Assembly: GCA_900755095.1 (NCBI GenBank)
Contig: CAAEFE010000095.1
Location: forward strand, 66,976 to 130,975
Length of the DNA: 64,000 bases
Reading direction: 5' to 3'
DNA from: an uncultured Bacteroides sp.
GTDB lineage: Bacteria > Bacteroidota > Bacteroidia > Bacteroidales > Bacteroidaceae
A program made the translations under genes and the position numbers. The notes beneath the pieces were generated by a model that made no database searches, had not been told where the DNA came from, and saw only the letters and a program-made list of their open reading frames with translations. Shown piece by piece: positions 8,897 to 18,886 of this stretch. Positions within the stretch are counted from its first letter, which is position 1, and each line of letters begins with the position of its first letter.

Positions 8897-9325
8897 TTAG
8901 TCAATACGTGTTTCTTTATCTTTACTTAAGCAATTCTTGCAAATACCTTTATAATAATAATGAACTTCTGATACCTGGTGACCATCCATGTCTATATTCT
9001 CCACTTTCTTTATGGCTTCCGGGCATTTCAGATCATAAATGTGTCCACAACGCTTGCACAAAAAATGAGAATGTACGGAAGTATCTGCGTCAAAGTTCGT
9101 ATTCTTCTCATCAATTGTAAGCATCAAGGCTGCTCCTTGCTCCGAAAACAATTTCAATGTATTATAAACCGTAGTTTTTGAAAGTGTCGGCATCGAGGGA
9201 GATAGTGCAGTATATATATCATCAGCTGATGGATGAATCGGATTATCCATCAGATATTCCATGATAGCGATACGCTGCATGGACGGCTTGATATTATGTT
9301 CTAATAATCGATCGTATGGCTTCAT
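8897..9325 (-). CDS. perR: Fur-family regulator, PerR-type peroxide sensor
   Basis: A 142-residue winged-helix metalloregulator. All five metal ligands of Bacillus PerR have counterparts: His31 (IHPSADDIY), Asp79 (NFDAD), His85 and His87 (VHSHF) and Asp98 (HIYDL). The last is Glu in iron-sensing Fur proteins, so PerR function is favoured. Structural zinc ligands Cys90/Cys93 and Cys129/Cys132 are present. It is first in an operon with rubrerythrin. A near-palindromic TTATTACAATTATAA overlaps the predicted transcription start, consistent with autorepression relieved by peroxide. Functional class is inferred from ligands and context. Confidence 0.88.
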   Translation of the reverse strand: MKPYDRLLEHNIKPSMQRIAIMEYLMDNPIHPSADDIYTALSPSMPTLSKTTVYNTLKLFSEQGAALMLTIDEKNTNFDADTSVHSHFLCKRCGHIYDLKCPEAIKKVENIDMDGHQVSEVHYYYKGICKNCLSKDKETRID

Positions 9326-9352
9326 TATCTTCCCTTTCTTTCAAAGTTGTAT

Positions 9353-9367
9353 TTATTACAATTATAA
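9353..9367 (-). promoter_or_regulatory. Candidate PerR/Fur box
   Basis: TTATTACAATTATAA (its reverse complement is TTATAATTGTAATAA) matches the Per-box form TTATAATnATTATAA with two mismatches in one half. It lies just downstream of the -7 box at 9376-9383, over the predicted start of transcription. Confidence 0.55.
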
Positions 9368-9375
9368 ATTCAATG

Positions 9376-9407
9376 CAAAGATAAAGAGTTTCAATATTAT
9401 TTCCAAA
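9376..9407 (-). promoter_or_regulatory. Promoter of the perR-rbr operon
   Basis: On the minus strand, TTTG (9404-9407), a 20-bp spacer and TATCTTTG (9376-9383) match both Bacteroides sigma boxes. The predicted start is near 9369, giving a leader of about 45 nt. Confidence 0.7.
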
Positions 9408-9461
9408 TAAATCTTCGTTTTTTTATATATAATCTGTACTACTGAAGATTAATACAAAAAC

Positions 9462-9500
9462 AAAACCGTTTAAGTGCAAGAAACTGACTTAAACGGTTTT
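9462..9500. terminator. Terminator at the end of the SusCD-protease operon
   Basis: A perfect 14-bp stem (9462-9475 with 9487-9500) and an 11-nt loop, with A4/T4 ends. It lies 28 bp past the stop of the last operon gene. Confidence 0.85.
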
Positions 9501-9528
9501 ATTATAAAAGATACTAAAAGTATCAAGA

Positions 9529-10029
9529 TTAGAATGAAGTTCGTGTTCCGGTTAAGATATCTGATGGTATATCCTCACATCGAGTATAAACTTTTATTTC
9601 CCCCATATCCTCTTTAGCAGTCCATACCATTGAAATATCAGTTAACCCCGAAACGATATATGAATATTCCCATTCATCGTCCGTATCAAGCTGGTAATAA
9701 TAAGTACCGCTAATAACATCTCCGTAATCCTCCTCTTTATTCAGAGTAAAGGAGCCGGGAATTTGCTGGGACGTAGCACTGTTGAGGTTTGTATAAATGG
9801 TATAAGAACGTTTTCCGTCTTTCTCTTTCCGGTCAAACTTGATATAATAGTATCGTGTATCACCGTCTATCTTTTCTCCATTCCATTCACTCAATCGCCA
9901 AGTCCCTGCAATATTCGCATAATTTACATCCTTCGTATCAGGAAGCTTCACTTCATCGTCGTCTCCACATGACATAAATAATGCCATAGTGAGCAGTAAC
10001 ATCATTTTGAATATATTTTTCATATACAT
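9529..10029 (-). CDS. Lipoprotein with lipocalin-like domain
   Basis: A 166-residue lipoprotein: signal ending in the lipobox MSCGDDD, then IAGTWRLSEWNG, the N-terminal G-x-W motif seen in Bacteroidetes lipocalin-like domains, and a run of predicted beta strands. It is the last gene of the nine-gene SusCD operon (15 bp after the DUF1573 gene). ATG codons at 10029 and 10023 are both possible starts. Ligand and function are unknown. Confidence 0.7.
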   Translation of the reverse strand: MYMKNIFKMMLLLTMALFMSCGDDDEVKLPDTKDVNYANIAGTWRLSEWNGEKIDGDTRYYYIKFDRKEKDGKRSYTIYTNLNSATSQQIPGSFTLNKEEDYGDVISGTYYYQLDTDDEWEYSYIVSGLTDISMVWTAKEDMGEIKVYTRCEDIPSDILTGTRTSF

Positions 10030-10044
10030 ATTTTATAATAATTA

Positions 10045-10803
10045 TTATTGTAACAATAGTTTCACCTGTATTCTCCTTTCGCAAGGCCGGACAGGAATAC
10101 CATCCAACATAAAATGAAATGTAATTTCATTCTTTTGAGGTAGTAAGCCCTTATCAATAGAAAGAACCATATCAGCTTCTATTCCCGGAGAAATAATTTC
10201 CGGTTCTGTATGGAAGTGAATGTATTCCGGTAACAACAAGGCTGATAACCTCAAAGGCTGTTTCCCTGTATTAACGCATACAAATCTTTCCACTTGCCTC
10301 CCTTCTCGGGAAAGTATCCTGACTTGCCAATCCTTTCTTTTCAGCCGTAATGTGTTCCCTATATATACAGGATAGTCCCTCCATCGGTCAGCGGTAGGCA
10401 ATACCTTACCGACGAGTGCCAACTTAGCTGTAGGATGCTCCTTCGAAAGATCGGTATAAACAAACGCTTCCCTATACAAATCACCAGCCTGATCCATTGG
10501 ATGAAAGACCAATATGATTTCTCCCTGCTCTCCCGGTTGCACTACCTTTTTATCATATTTGGCTACCGTACAACCACAGGAAGTAGTTAACTTGGAAAGG
10601 TATATAGGCTTCTTGCTTACATTATGATATTTAAAATGATACATTGCCGGATCATCGTCTTCTGATAAAGTTCCTATATTCATTACTGTATGTTCAAACT
10701 GCAAGACTTGTTCGACTGTTTCCTGCGCAAAGCTATGCACAGGAAACAGGTAAATAAGAAGGAACAGCCCAAGTTCGATGGTTTCGGCAAGATATCGTTT
10801 CAT
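10045..10803 (-). CDS. Exported DUF1573 protein
   Basis: A 252-residue protein with an N-terminal signal (MKRYLAETIELGLFLLIYLF ending at HSFAQ). The segment VLQFEHTVMNIGTL followed by KLTTSCGCTVAKYDKKVVQP and GEQGEIILVFHP is the DUF1573 Ig-like pattern with its conserved CGC. I chose the ATG at 10803: the longer in-frame version begins with TTG at 10821 and would overlap the protease stop. The gap to the protease is 8 bp. The function of the family is unknown; here it is probably an envelope accessory of the protease/SusCD operon. Confidence 0.8.
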   Translation of the reverse strand: MKRYLAETIELGLFLLIYLFPVHSFAQETVEQVLQFEHTVMNIGTLSEDDDPAMYHFKYHNVSKKPIYLSKLTTSCGCTVAKYDKKVVQPGEQGEIILVFHPMDQAGDLYREAFVYTDLSKEHPTAKLALVGKVLPTADRWRDYPVYIGNTLRLKRKDWQVRILSREGRQVERFVCVNTGKQPLRLSALLLPEYIHFHTEPEIISPGIEADMVLSIDKGLLPQKNEITFHFMLDGIPVRPCERRIQVKLLLQ

Positions 10804-10811
10804 AATAGAGT

Positions 10812-12881
10812 TTACATCCAACTATCGTTCTTACGAACAGTGATGAAAAAATCTTGCTTGGTGCCGTCACTCGCCTTGACTGTAGCTTTTGTAGAACCAA
10901 CTTTCAAGCCTTTCAAAGTGAAAGTAATGTTGTTCTCTGTCGTAAGGGTAGCAATTGAGTTATCATCAACTGTACAGGTAAAGGTCATATTCTCTCCATT
11001 TTTGAAATAACGGGAATAATTGATTTTACTTGTAGCTTCGACGGCCACATACATATTAGGTACAGTCATCTCCACACCACCTCCTTCAACTGCTTTCAAC
11101 AGCTTATAGGCATCAATCAACCCTGTTCCCATATTGCCCGCATAAGCGGCAGGCTCCATTTGTCCGGCAGCTATTTGTCCGAACGAAGCATTTGTGTACC
11201 AATAAACTTTCGTTTCTTTAAAATAGGGTTCCACCGGATTGACAGACTCCAATATCATTTTACGGAATTCATCTGCACGGAAATGACGATGTAATTCAGC
11301 TGCATAAGAAAGTCCCAATGCCGCTACTCCCGAAATATGTGGACAAGCCTGCGATGTTCCTTCCATATATCCGTAATGAGAATTTTCCCCACCATCTTCA
11401 TTGGCAGAAGGAGGTAATGTGGAATATATTTTTCCTTTCGAGCTCTGATGATAATCACTGTCACCACCCGGAGCTGCAATAGAAACGCCCATCGCATAGT
11501 TGGAGTAACAGGAAGGAGTCCCGTCGGCAGCCAAAGCGGCTACAGATATATAATCAGGATAAGCTCCCGGATATCCGGCCATAGCTGCATATTCATTACC
11601 TGCGGCAAATACAATGATACCTCCGTCTATGACATCGTTTGGCGAACCGGCATTATGAAGAAAATAATCGAAGGCTTCTTTTTCCAACGGAGCAGCATCG
11701 ACCCAATCTTTATCAGAAGTAAACCCCGGGGTATACCCACTAATAGGATTGGAAAGCCCCGAATTATATCCCCAACTACACTGCAAAATAACGGCACCGT
11801 TATCTGCTGCATATTTCACAGCTTTCGCTTCCTGATACAAGTCACATCCTTTAGAACCGGAAAAGACCTGACAACTCATGATTTTTACACCACCTCTATT
11901 ATTGGCTTTATCCCCTCCTGCAATGCCACTAATACCTTCACCATTATTCCTCACTGCACTGATAATCCCGGCCACATGAGTCCCATGTCCGGTATCATTC
12001 GGGTCGTCATAAGAGATATAGCCTTTATCATCTGTGAAGTTGTAGCCATAGCGGTCACCGGCATAACCATTTCCATCAGCATCTTCCTTTGAAGCAAATG
12101 TTTCATCCTCATTCACCCATATATTTCCTTCCAAGTCAGGATGGTCGTACATCACACCTTCATCAAGCACAGCAACAACAATGGAAGGATTACCCGTACA
12201 AAGCTTCCAGGCTTCCCCACAATTTACATCAACACCCATTACAGCAGGTACTACATTATCTCCTTTATCATTTTTTTCTCCATTCTGAAGAATAGAACCA
12301 TCATTCTTACATCCCCATTGTAGATTAAAAAAAGGATCGTTCGCATCGGTATTCACAGCACGAGTTGTATGCACCACACGGGTCATTGCCTGCTTGGTGA
12401 GTACAGTTGCCCGCACATTCGGATCATAAGAACGCTGAATAGCGCGGGTGAACTGGACTTTTGCCACGTCTGCTACTTGTGACAAGTCTTTGGCTACCTG
12501 CTCCAAATCCGTATCTTTATCAAAATGGATAATATACCAAAGATTCAATCCCGCCTTGCGAGTACGCTCTTCCGTACGATTGTCCACCGGAAAAATACGT
12601 TCCAGTTTAGAAGTGCCGATTCGCTGCAGAACGGCATCCATATCCGAAATTCCTGAACGAGTCAAAGCAGCCCCGACAGAGCGGGTGGTAGCAGCATCCA
12701 AAAAGGATGCCGCTTCCGGTTTAAATTTCACCAATATTCTACCTTGAGTAGCTCCTTCAGGTAAATCAATGATAGGAGCTACTTGTCCGGCATCAGGTTT
12801 CACTGTATCTATCTCCTGATCGGAACAGGATACAAAAGTGATTGCTATAGTAGCTATTAGAACTAAATATATTCTTTTCAT
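10812..12881 (-). CDS. Subtilisin-like (S8) serine protease lipoprotein
   Basis: A 689-residue secreted lipoprotein protease. The signal ends in FVSCSD. A propeptide-like region (GRILVKFKPEA, residues 48-58) precedes the S8 domain with the triad Asp240 (VAVLDEG), His299 (GHGTHVAG) and Ser510 (EGTSQACPH). About 75 residues at the C-terminus form an Ig/Big-like domain. The start is the ATG at 12881; a longer version would begin at a TTG that lies next to the upstream stop. It is gene 7 of the SusCD operon and is likely displayed on the outer surface, where it would cut protein into fragments for the SusCD pair. The triad is intact, so activity is expected; substrate is unknown. Confidence 0.92.
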   Translation of the reverse strand: MKRIYLVLIATIAITFVSCSDQEIDTVKPDAGQVAPIIDLPEGATQGRILVKFKPEAASFLDAATTRSVGAALTRSGISDMDAVLQRIGTSKLERIFPVDNRTEERTRKAGLNLWYIIHFDKDTDLEQVAKDLSQVADVAKVQFTRAIQRSYDPNVRATVLTKQAMTRVVHTTRAVNTDANDPFFNLQWGCKNDGSILQNGEKNDKGDNVVPAVMGVDVNCGEAWKLCTGNPSIVVAVLDEGVMYDHPDLEGNIWVNEDETFASKEDADGNGYAGDRYGYNFTDDKGYISYDDPNDTGHGTHVAGIISAVRNNGEGISGIAGGDKANNRGGVKIMSCQVFSGSKGCDLYQEAKAVKYAADNGAVILQCSWGYNSGLSNPISGYTPGFTSDKDWVDAAPLEKEAFDYFLHNAGSPNDVIDGGIIVFAAGNEYAAMAGYPGAYPDYISVAALAADGTPSCYSNYAMGVSIAAPGGDSDYHQSSKGKIYSTLPPSANEDGGENSHYGYMEGTSQACPHISGVAALGLSYAAELHRHFRADEFRKMILESVNPVEPYFKETKVYWYTNASFGQIAAGQMEPAAYAGNMGTGLIDAYKLLKAVEGGGVEMTVPNMYVAVEATSKINYSRYFKNGENMTFTCTVDDNSIATLTTENNITFTLKGLKVGSTKATVKASDGTKQDFFITVRKNDSWM

Positions 12882-12892
12882 AATTAAAAAAA

Positions 12893-14602
12893 TCAATTAT
12901 CGGTTAATGTAGGTCTGGCTTTCGGATAACGTTCATAGAACCATTCCAAGTTTGACGGTTCATTCTTAAAGCCAGGAATATTGCCCTTCATATCTTTACC
13001 TGAATCTTGCGTATAAATCAAGGTGAATGGATCAAAACGTGCAAAACGTGGGTGATAGAGTAACCAATCCGGCAAATCATCACCAGTCAAGAAATTCAAG
13101 TTAATAGAGAACAATTCGGCATTAGGCAAAATTTTCGGAATTGTTTTTAGTTTTGCTTTAACCTCATCGCTAGCACTCATTAATGTATCGTTTTTCAGGA
13201 TATCCTCATCTGTGTAAGCAGATACACCATATTCAAGACTACCATTATAGCTATTAATAAATGTTGGTAGTTGACCATAAATCAAATTATATGATAATGA
13301 CAAAGATTTCAGCTTTTCCCACTTCAATAAATTCTTAAATGAAGAAGAAGAAGCATCTATACGTAACCCTGGATTGTCGCGCGTTTCAGTACTCAAATCA
13401 GTAATTGAACTATATCGACGATTCCCCGTTAAACTTAAGTTAAGTAGTTCCGGATAATTAGTAGGAGTCAAATCATACGGAATACTCGTAAAATTATTGC
13501 CGCTTACATCCAAAGTCCTTAAAACCTTGCAAGGTTCTTTTAATTCATTTTTATCAATAGTTGTAATGCCCAATGCACTTATTGTCAGATTTTTCAGATA
13601 CTTTAATTCAGCCAATGCATTTCCTATACGATAAGGAGAAGGAAGTAAACTAGTGTTCGTATTGCCATAGATAACCAATGTCTCCAGATACTTAATTTTA
13701 CCGATTTCAACAGGCAACACTTCTTTTGTATTCAGCAATCTGAATTCAACAGAACGTACACGTCCAATTTTTTCGGGTGTTACGTCTTTATCTGTTCTTT
13801 CCCAAACTGTCACCCCTAACCAGTAGTCAAGACGTTCGCTGGCATCCCAATTCATCATTGAGCGCATCTTTGTACTTGCAATGACAATAGCAATAGAATC
13901 ACCTCGTCTATCATCTGTTATTTCAGGTGCAGCTTCCTGCTTTACAGTCAATGTCACTTCTTTTTCCAATTCATCTTCCGCGTTTACCGGAAGGAATTTT
14001 ATAGAAGCTATTCTCTCTTGCGGGTCAGTATTCATGTCCCATTTGAATCGCATTTTAAGAGTACGGGGACGAGCTCCATAATCCAAAGAAACATCAGGTG
14101 TTCTATTATTAGTAGTAACCCAAGATCCTATCGCCTGTGAATACTCCACTTTGAACTTTACATTCGTAGTCACGGATATATCAAAATACCTTTTATCATC
14201 GTTGGCCATGTTGGCAACTTCGACTTCATATTTATCCAGTCCGATCATTTTTCCATATCCGGTCTGATGTATCTTCAATTCCTGTTTCGGTTGTCCTTCC
14301 GGCACAAATGTCACGACAGCGTGCCGCACATCATTAGAAAGTGTAGAATCTACTACAATTTCGCAATTAGTACTTCCTACACCGTTAGCAGGCATCACCT
14401 TCACCCAAGGTTGGTTTACCTTTGCTACCCATTTGGTGCCTGAAGCCACTTTAACCGGCTCCATTCCTCCTATAGCACCTAATGTGACTTCTTGGGTATC
14501 AATGGTGAAACCAGTAATCCCCTCTTCATCCGAATCATTACAAGCTGCAATAAAGAGCAAACCTGCAAAGAGGTATAAATATATTTTAAACAATGGTTTC
14601 AT
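12893..14602 (-). CDS. BACON/leucine-rich-repeat lipoprotein
   Basis: A 569-residue lipoprotein (lipobox AACNDSD). Residues about 35-115 form a BACON-like domain (TKWVAKVNQPWVKVMPANG), followed by a second similar domain to about residue 225. The C-terminal half carries leucine-rich repeats (IGKIKYLETLVIYGN, LKYLKNLTISALGI, LRTLDVSGNNFTSIP). Such LRRs bind protein partners. It is encoded 11 bp upstream of the S8 protease and follows another LRR lipoprotein, which supports a surface protein-binding role. No catalytic motif seen. Confidence 0.82.
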   Translation of the reverse strand: MKPLFKIYLYLFAGLLFIAACNDSDEEGITGFTIDTQEVTLGAIGGMEPVKVASGTKWVAKVNQPWVKVMPANGVGSTNCEIVVDSTLSNDVRHAVVTFVPEGQPKQELKIHQTGYGKMIGLDKYEVEVANMANDDKRYFDISVTTNVKFKVEYSQAIGSWVTTNNRTPDVSLDYGARPRTLKMRFKWDMNTDPQERIASIKFLPVNAEDELEKEVTLTVKQEAAPEITDDRRGDSIAIVIASTKMRSMMNWDASERLDYWLGVTVWERTDKDVTPEKIGRVRSVEFRLLNTKEVLPVEIGKIKYLETLVIYGNTNTSLLPSPYRIGNALAELKYLKNLTISALGITTIDKNELKEPCKVLRTLDVSGNNFTSIPYDLTPTNYPELLNLSLTGNRRYSSITDLSTETRDNPGLRIDASSSSFKNLLKWEKLKSLSLSYNLIYGQLPTFINSYNGSLEYGVSAYTDEDILKNDTLMSASDEVKAKLKTIPKILPNAELFSINLNFLTGDDLPDWLLYHPRFARFDPFTLIYTQDSGKDMKGNIPGFKNEPSNLEWFYERYPKARPTLTDN

Positions 14603-14632
14603 ATAGATTCTTTTTTATTATTTATCCGTTTC

Positions 14633-17287
14633 TTATTTCACATAATCACATCCGCGAATATCCTGCTCCGGGTCATAAATAAGTAGATATGCTCCCGCCT
14701 TAATCATATTGCAGACATTGGAAAGATTAAGAGAGATATTCGGATTATCCTTTATCTCAAAGACTATAATATACGATGAAATCGTATCAGTAATCTTTCG
14801 CAAATCATTTCCACCTATGCAGAACTGTCGCAAACTTGGACATAAAGATATATTAGACGGCCATTTTCTTAACAAACGGTTACCATTCTCATCGCGCTGA
14901 CTACGGACAGCATACACTGTTAATGTAGCTGCATCCATCGGTCCGGTAGGAACTTCCGTAAAACGATTGTTACTTACATCCACTCCATAAAGGAAAGGCA
15001 TATTTCTACCATTAAAATCATCCGGTAACTTTGACAGCTTATTATAAGTCAAGTCAAGCGTTTTCATCATATACGAATATTTTGAAGCACTAAATGTACC
15101 CTTCGGAATCTCTTCTATACCGTTACCATTCAATCCTAAAGCAGACACTTGTGAATTGGTTTTGAATAGTATAGTCGGGAATTTCTTCAGTTTATTACCG
15201 CCTATGGCAATCGTATTGGCATTCACGCCCTTGAATGTGCCGTCTTCTTCACCTTCAAATCCATCTATCTCATTGAATGAAAAATTAACCGAAGACATAA
15301 CATATACAGATTGTGAGCTAAATATATTCGGGAACTTTTTCAATTTATTATAAGCAAAAGAGAATGACTCCACATCGGCATATCCACAGAAGCTACCGTT
15401 TTCATCACGTGGCAATTCTTCAATCAGATTATGGTCCATTGATAATTGCACCAAGTTCACATCTCTACCAAATGCTTTCTCAATCGTTTTAATTTTGTTG
15501 TACGCACAATCCAGTTTACCTAGTTTTTTCACCATCGACATATCCGGTAAAACAGTCAGGTTATTGAAAGTTAAATAGAAGATCTGTAACGTTTTGCTTA
15601 TATTTTCGCTAGCCACAAACTCACCTAAATCCTCATGAAAATCTCCCAAATTCGGATTGCTCGCTAAATTGAATGATTGAAGGTTGGGTAATTGTTGCAG
15701 CTCTTCCGGAAGTTTCTTCATAGACGGACAATTGTAAATTTCAAGGTCTGTCAAGTTTTCCAATTTGCCAAGATCAGTCCCTTCTTCAAATCCCTCAAAT
15801 TTACCGTTGGCAATATATAAGTATTGCAAGTTCTTTAGATTTCCAATGGTAACTGGAATTTTATGTATTCCATTGGTCAATCGGTTAGCCGGTACATCTT
15901 TTAAAGAAGGACGACTCGCCTTATCGTTTACAACAGATGGTGAGAAAGTTGTAGGTATTCCCTCTTTCTGCCATTTCAAGGCAGCTTGTATAGGTTCAGA
16001 AAAGTACAATGCAATATCATTCTTTACAAACTTATTATAGAAATCGCTCCGTACAGAATTCTTCTGCGCTTCCGTCAGTTCAAGTCCCATTGTTTCCTCA
16101 ATGATATTATCACCTACCTGATCGGAATGGTTACCTAATGACAGAGTTCTAAGTTCCGTCAAGTCTCCTAAGGATTCGGGAATATCGCCTTCAGGAGCAA
16201 ATGCTCCGATAGAAAGTCCCACGACACGTCCTTTGGCATCCAATTCGACACCTGGTTGATCGCCCCATAAATCAATATCCTTATCAAAGTTCCAGTTAGT
16301 TCCTAAAGGATATGTAACACCTGAATAACGCCATCCTTTTTGGTTCTTTTCAGGTATTGCCGGACCTCCCAAGGCTTCCCAAATTTCTTTCAAAACAAGA
16401 TAATCTTTGATACTACCAGTAGTTTTGCTGAAATTAACCGGAATCTTAACTTCTGTAGTCACATTATCCGAAACTTCAAAATCAGCCCCATTCACCTCTC
16501 CATATTCCAAAGAACCTTTATTCTTCTTTATAGTCGTATAATTCTTGACTTTATACTTACCCGCAGAAAGTCGAAAAATTGAATCACTGACGGCTACGGA
16601 AATTTTCGTTCCATTGCCATCCAGTTTCTCTGTATATTCTACGGCAACATTAGAAAAAGTCGTATCTTTTTTCGTAAATTGCTCCTGCACTGTTACATTA
16701 ATATACTTGATATCAGAGAAAAGATAATCCTCTCCTAATGCAGCACGAGTGGATGGTAGAAAATTCTTGGTCACAGTAAATTTCACCATACCCCGCTTAA
16801 CTACTTTCACATGTATATCTTGTACAGCTAATCCGCCATTGATTACAGTAATAATCGTCTTTTCATCCGGTTCTCCGGAAAGAATTTGTTTCAAATCCTG
16901 TGTAGTCCCATCTGCCTTATATAGATAGAACCCGACAATCTGATAAGTACCTGCCATCAACTGAAGTTTTTCACTTCGCAGACCAAATTCACTATCGTCT
17001 CCCATTGCCTCAAGACCTACAGTCTGCACAACTTCAGTACCGTCTTCCTGGTTGATGAGCACAATCTTCATTTTTTGCGCATCACGCAAATAGTTCAGTT
17101 CATTCGTACTAGCACGTGTCACTTTCGTTTCTGCCAAACAGCTCTTATAGAGTTTGAACTGAGCATATCCATATCCTGCCTGAAGTACAGCATCGTCGTC
17201 GTCAGAGCAACTTCCTACTGTAAACCCTAAAGTAAACAGCATACAGGAAAGGACAAACATTCTTATAAATAATATCTTCGTTTTCAT
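14633..17287 (-). CDS. Large leucine-rich-repeat lipoprotein, DUF4458-like N-terminus
   Basis: An 884-residue lipoprotein (signal ending VGSCSDDDD). The first 290 residues are beta-rich and include the phrase TRASTNELNYLRDAQKMKIV, which resembles Bacteroides DUF4458 domains. From about residue 330 there are many LRRs with spaced L-x-x-L-x-L patterns (LTELRTLSLGNH, LENLTDLEIYNC, LPNLQSFNLASN, KLGKLDCAYNKI, MKTLDLTYNKLSKLP). It is probably the main protein-recognition subunit of the SusCD operon, playing the part glycan-binding lipoproteins play in glycan loci. No enzyme motif is visible. Confidence 0.83.
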   Translation of the reverse strand: MKTKILFIRMFVLSCMLFTLGFTVGSCSDDDDAVLQAGYGYAQFKLYKSCLAETKVTRASTNELNYLRDAQKMKIVLINQEDGTEVVQTVGLEAMGDDSEFGLRSEKLQLMAGTYQIVGFYLYKADGTTQDLKQILSGEPDEKTIITVINGGLAVQDIHVKVVKRGMVKFTVTKNFLPSTRAALGEDYLFSDIKYINVTVQEQFTKKDTTFSNVAVEYTEKLDGNGTKISVAVSDSIFRLSAGKYKVKNYTTIKKNKGSLEYGEVNGADFEVSDNVTTEVKIPVNFSKTTGSIKDYLVLKEIWEALGGPAIPEKNQKGWRYSGVTYPLGTNWNFDKDIDLWGDQPGVELDAKGRVVGLSIGAFAPEGDIPESLGDLTELRTLSLGNHSDQVGDNIIEETMGLELTEAQKNSVRSDFYNKFVKNDIALYFSEPIQAALKWQKEGIPTTFSPSVVNDKASRPSLKDVPANRLTNGIHKIPVTIGNLKNLQYLYIANGKFEGFEEGTDLGKLENLTDLEIYNCPSMKKLPEELQQLPNLQSFNLASNPNLGDFHEDLGEFVASENISKTLQIFYLTFNNLTVLPDMSMVKKLGKLDCAYNKIKTIEKAFGRDVNLVQLSMDHNLIEELPRDENGSFCGYADVESFSFAYNKLKKFPNIFSSQSVYVMSSVNFSFNEIDGFEGEEDGTFKGVNANTIAIGGNKLKKFPTILFKTNSQVSALGLNGNGIEEIPKGTFSASKYSYMMKTLDLTYNKLSKLPDDFNGRNMPFLYGVDVSNNRFTEVPTGPMDAATLTVYAVRSQRDENGNRLLRKWPSNISLCPSLRQFCIGGNDLRKITDTISSYIIVFEIKDNPNISLNLSNVCNMIKAGAYLLIYDPEQDIRGCDYVK

Positions 17288-17304
17288 ATTAATATATTTC
17301 TCTA

Positions 17305-18867
17305 TCAGTCACTATAGCGTGTCTCAATTAATAATACAGCATATGGCTCTGTTCCATTCTTAATCGTTATACACATTTCATCTCCATTTGCTTCTGAATT
17401 CATACCATAAATATTGATTCCCATTTGTCCAGATGAATTCTGTCCTGGTTCTAAGCTAATTCCAGACCATGCAGTATTTTTTCCGTTCAATATAGTAGTA
17501 GCTTGCAAGTTAGATCCAGTATATCCATTAGGTAAAACAAATATTTGAGTATAAGACATTCCTAAAGTGAACGAATAGACTGTATAAACATTAGAAGTAC
17601 CATACTTTTCAATCAATTCATTCTCTGTCATTTCGCCAGCATAGGGTTCTGCCTGTATTGCATTTCCAGCACCATCATATAACGGTCTAAATGTATATGA
17701 GTCCATAATTGAAAGTCCTGAAGTAGCAACAAATGCATCTTGTTCTATAAGTGCTCCAATATAATTACTATATTCTCCTACAATGCCTTCCTTCGAAAAT
17801 ACTTTATTTTCAAAATCATTTTCGACTTCAGCATATACCAAATTTGGAAATACCATCAAATATGCGCTACGAGAAGCACCATCATTACTTTTTGCTGCGA
17901 TCATCAAATTCCCTTCACTATCATCCTCTATCCACAACCAATTTTTAAAGCCTGTAAGTAACTTAAAACTCCATTCTTCATTCCAACCTGTCTCTGGTCC
18001 CATAGTTGATGTATATTCTACACAAACATAAGTATACTCATCATTTCTGGCGATGACTGTTAAAGGTACTCCTTCAGCCTCATAAGACTGATTCTTAAAT
18101 GTATATGATTCGCCATCTACAGAAGCTTTAATCTTATTCGAATAAATATTATCATTGCTAAATTCTATTTTATCGGCAGGAATTCCATCGTAATGAACCG
18201 GTAATTTTGAAATTACTTCCCCTTTCCTATTCTTAAAAATAAGTTCCTGTGTCCAAGCTGTTTTACGATTTTCAGTACCTTGTTTCAAAAGCGGAGTAAT
18301 TTTCACATTATTACCTGCTTCTCCAGAAATATTCGTTTTACTTAAATCTAAGCTCTCCGAACTTTCTACAATCCAATCAGCGTTTGAGCTAACCCAAAAG
18401 TATGCTTTACCACCATAATCTTGCACATAAGGATTTTCCGCTGTATATTCTATAGTTTGTTCAGCATCGAATGCATGCAACTCATAACCTGTAGACGGAC
18501 GTGTCACTTCTGCTATTACCTGCCGACTTCCCGCCATCGTCATTGTCAACTCCGCCTTATAGGATTTCATCAGTTCCGTAGCATCATCACTAATATGAAT
18601 GGTGACAGTCTGTTCGCCAACACCACCTGAACAAGTGAAGGTCTGTTCACCATCTTGTTCAAAATAGCACCACAACGACGACGAAATCAATATCCAGTTA
18701 TCAGTAGCTTCAAAAGTCAGTGTCTTGGTATCTCCGACTGCACATTCTATTTTCTGCAAATCCGGAAACACAGGTGTTACAGTCTCATCATCATCACTAC
18801 AAGCAGACGTGAAGAGACAGAACATCAACACAATCAATTGCAAATAATATTTTATTATATCTTTCAT
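17305..18867 (-). CDS. Lipoprotein with BACON-like N-terminal domains, unknown function
   Basis: A 520-residue lipoprotein (lipobox TSACSDDDE). Two beta-sandwich stretches in the first 230 residues are BACON-like (TLTFEATDNWILISSSLWCY and AYFWVSSNADWIVESSESLD). The remainder is beta-rich with no motif I recognise; a DUF5003-type assignment is possible but unverified. Fourth gene of the SusCD operon, with 17-19 bp gaps on each side. Probably a surface binding component. Confidence 0.65.
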   Translation of the reverse strand: MKDIIKYYLQLIVLMFCLFTSACSDDDETVTPVFPDLQKIECAVGDTKTLTFEATDNWILISSSLWCYFEQDGEQTFTCSGGVGEQTVTIHISDDATELMKSYKAELTMTMAGSRQVIAEVTRPSTGYELHAFDAEQTIEYTAENPYVQDYGGKAYFWVSSNADWIVESSESLDLSKTNISGEAGNNVKITPLLKQGTENRKTAWTQELIFKNRKGEVISKLPVHYDGIPADKIEFSNDNIYSNKIKASVDGESYTFKNQSYEAEGVPLTVIARNDEYTYVCVEYTSTMGPETGWNEEWSFKLLTGFKNWLWIEDDSEGNLMIAAKSNDGASRSAYLMVFPNLVYAEVENDFENKVFSKEGIVGEYSNYIGALIEQDAFVATSGLSIMDSYTFRPLYDGAGNAIQAEPYAGEMTENELIEKYGTSNVYTVYSFTLGMSYTQIFVLPNGYTGSNLQATTILNGKNTAWSGISLEPGQNSSGQMGINIYGMNSEANGDEMCITIKNGTEPYAVLLIETRYSD

Positions 18868-18886
18868 ATTTATTTCCGATTATAGT

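Noticed and set aside
8365..9120. A 251-codon plus-strand open frame opposite rubrerythrin and perR
   Set aside because: It is antisense to two well-supported genes, rich in Phe/Ser/Thr from reversed codon use, and has no recognisable domain or promoter.
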